64,000 bases of DNA, from NCBI RefSeq assembly GCF_013433315.1, contig NZ_WXVV01000022.1:1-64000 (forward strand). The letters are read 5' to 3'. Source of the stretch: Pseudomonas crudilactis. GTDB lineage: Bacteria > Pseudomonadota > Gammaproteobacteria > Pseudomonadales > Pseudomonadaceae. The first letter of the stretch is position 1; the number at the start of each line of letters is the position of its first letter. A program made the position numbers and the translations under genes. The notes under the pieces are model-generated. The model was given only the letters and a program-made list of their open reading frames with translations. It ran no database searches and was not told the DNA's origin. Below, one piece after another: positions 62,802 to 64,000 of this stretch.

Positions 62802-63259
62802 TCGCACTCTTTGGCGTCTCGTCTATCTGTATCTTCGGTGTTCTGGTTGTCAGGCATTTTTATTTGATCAATCGCGATATTCCGCGCGCACCCTGTTTTG
62901 CATCCATAGATTTTGTCCATACGAATGATCACAAAGTTCGTTGGCATGGTGTTGGCGATATGACGATCGATCCAAGGGAAGGCGCTCTCTATGTCTACTA
63001 CGTTGTCAAAACTCCTGAAGGAAAAGTCTATACGTATGATCGCAAGTTCGAGATTTCATTAACGCATCTGGATACTTCCAGATTTTTGTTCAAGACGCGT
63101 TCGATTGTAAAGTTTGACGCGGATACTGCAGGCGATGAACTTCCGTTCATGGAAAGAGGCTTTCAGGGCGGTATGGTGACGTTCAATTACTTCTCTGATG
63201 CCGAGTACTACTACAACATCAATAACCTGATCAATGGCGTATGCCACGTCCCTCGCTAG
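62768..63259 (+). CDS. FidL-like membrane protein, partner of the ToxR-like regulator
   Basis: A 163-residue protein with one N-terminal membrane helix (about 10-30) and a beta-rich periplasmic domain with two cysteines (Cys43 and one four residues from the end). Size, topology and its place directly after a ToxR-like regulator match FidL, which follows MarT in Salmonella, and resemble ToxS/TcpH-type effector proteins. Preceded by the very strong site AGGGGGAGG inside the regulator gene. Family assignment rests on features, not on a database match. Confidence 0.65.
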   Translation: MRELPSRWKKIIALFGVSSICIFGVLVVRHFYLINRDIPRAPCFASIDFVHTNDHKVRWHGVGDMTIDPREGALYVYYVVKTPEGKVYTYDRKFEISLTHLDTSRFLFKTRSIVKFDADTAGDELPFMERGFQGGMVTFNYFSDAEYYYNINNLINGVCHVPR

Positions 63260-63542
63260 CGAAAACCCCAGATTGCAAGGCCTCCGGGCGACTAAGTAAG
63301 ACTGAGTAAGATGCCAGTAAGGCCTCGACGGACCTGCGTTGTTAATGTGATTTGAGTCAAGCCAACAGCTTCTGCGACTGCCCGAGAGTCAGCGCCGTGC
63401 GGCTGTTTAGTTGCCTTGAATAACATGATGATGTTTAGGCTGTCGAGGAACGTTATAAATGCTCTGGTTTTGCGTGCGCAGTTCTCATGGAACCAAGTCT
63501 CCCGCCTGGAAGCGATCAATTGCAATTAACCGGGAAGGTATT
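63260..63542. other. Intergenic stretch with no clear gene
   Basis: Lower in GC than the core genome. A minus-strand frame (63292-63525) vaguely recalls the end of a LysR protein (KTRAFITFL) but is preceded by a stop and has no usable start. The plus frame is open from 63459, but the better start is at 63543. Confidence 0.5.
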
Positions 63543-63818
63543 GTGTTTGTGCCGGCGGTTATTGCCGGAAAAGAAAAGGATGTGAGTATTTCCACATTGT
63601 TTGATCGCACTCCTGTTTTGCTGTGTTTCGATCATGTTTACGTGCCAGTGGCGTGGATGGTCGAAAACTTTCCAACTTGCATAGCTCGCTGTCGCGACAT
63701 GATGATGGCGGCACTTTCTGGTGTGCAAGAAGCGTTAGGTTGTCGTAAGGCATGGTCTCGGGTGAGCCACTTTCGTGGGTGCGCGGGAGAAATAAATTAT
63801 CTGGGGTTTGTCTCGTGA
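63543..63818 (+). CDS. Unrecognised small protein (about 91 aa)
   Basis: I do not recognise it. A GTG at 63543 follows GGGAAGG closely; an ATG at 63459 in the same frame would add 28 residues without a ribosome site. The product has a hydrophobic beginning (VFVPAVIAGKEKDV), four cysteines and no clear membrane span. Its stop overlaps the GTG of the DUF1090 gene (GTGA), and that coupling is the main argument that it is translated. Codon use is poorer in third-position G/C than the core genes, consistent with accessory origin. Confidence 0.4.
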   Translation: MFVPAVIAGKEKDVSISTLFDRTPVLLCFDHVYVPVAWMVENFPTCIARCRDMMMAALSGVQEALGCRKAWSRVSHFRGCAGEINYLGFVS

Positions 63819-64000
63819 GATCGACTCTGCTCTGGAATCTGTCTCTGTTAGTTGGTGGTGTTTTGATCATCGATAGTTCTTGTGCCGGTGCACGAGAAAG
63901 TTGTGCGCAGCGCCGCGCCGAACTTGTTTTCCAAATTGAACGCGCTGATGAGGCGGACAATGTTTATCGCAAGTCCGGTCTGGAACAGGCGCTTGCCAAT
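63815..64000 (+). CDS. DUF1090-family periplasmic protein, cut by window end
   Basis: GTG start after GGGG, signal peptide (about 1-24, hydrophobic LLWNLSLLVGGVLII), then a charged helix with Cys, QIERADEADN and SGLEQALAN, the pattern of DUF1090/YqjC proteins. At least 62 residues are visible; the 3' end lies beyond position 64000. Function unknown. Confidence 0.65.
   Translation, partial: MRSTLLWNLSLLVGGVLIIDSSCAGARESCAQRRAELVFQIERADEADNVYRKSGLEQALAN

Noticed and set aside
63292..63525. 77-codon minus-strand frame resembling a LysR tail
   Set aside because: Only KTRAFITFL recalls LysR C-termini; a stop lies just upstream, there is no start context, and it is too short to call a pseudogene.

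Overview
The window is a chromosomal segment of a fluorescent Pseudomonas, probably P. fluorescens group. The evidence is GC-rich coding sequence with strong third-position G/C, the gene order from plsB through dapC-glnD-map/rpsB-tsf to rpoS-rsmZ-fdxA-mutS, a GacA-controlled RsmZ RNA, a C10-type LpxA (Met169), and many copies of the Pseudomonas REP core between genes. No rRNA, tRNA, CRISPR array, insertion sequence or replication origin was seen.

Layout. 1-3.1 kb: a tandem array of a ~70-bp REP-containing unit, a class II Fic enzyme, a DUF4197 protein and a YbaY-like lipoprotein. 3.1-11.4 kb (minus strand): plsB, a small conserved protein, rlmA, dapE and an ndvB-like GH17/GT2 glucan synthase, with a cold-shock gene facing the other way. 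11.6-22.5 kb: tcdA converges on csdE-csdA (sulfur relay). Then come dapD, an ArsC-like reductase, a CPA1 antiporter, an accessory astacin-like metalloprotease with a 24-codon upstream ORF, dapC and glnD. 22.5-38.3 kb: map, divergent from rpsB-tsf, then the long plus-strand run pyrH-frr-uppS-cdsA-dxr-rseP-bamA-skp-lpxD-fabZ-lpxA-lpxB-rnhB. This run joins translation factors, undecaprenyl, phospholipid and isoprenoid synthesis, outer-membrane assembly and lipid A. 38.3-49.8 kb: dnaE, accA, tilS, pyrG, kdsA, eno, ftsB, ispD. 49.9-53.0 kb: a LysR regulator divergent from the glutathione-dependent formaldehyde pair frmA-fghA. 53.0-58.2 kb: the tightly packed ispF-truD-surE-pcm-nlpD-rpoS. 58.2-61.8 kb: rsmZ, fdxA and mutS. 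61.8-64.0 kb: an accessory tail beyond mutS with a ToxR/CadC-like membrane regulator, a FidL-like partner, an unrecognised small ORF and the start of a DUF1090 gene cut by the window end.

Most of the window is conserved housekeeping sequence. The parts that stand out are the Fic gene with its repeat array, the metzincin with its coupled micro-ORF, the membrane regulator pair in the mutS flank, the ispF start placed against an intrinsic terminator, the tandemly duplicated end of mutS, and the placement and orientation of REP pairs at operon borders. I saw nothing I could firmly call an entirely new system. The metzincin and ToxR/FidL-like modules are the best candidates.
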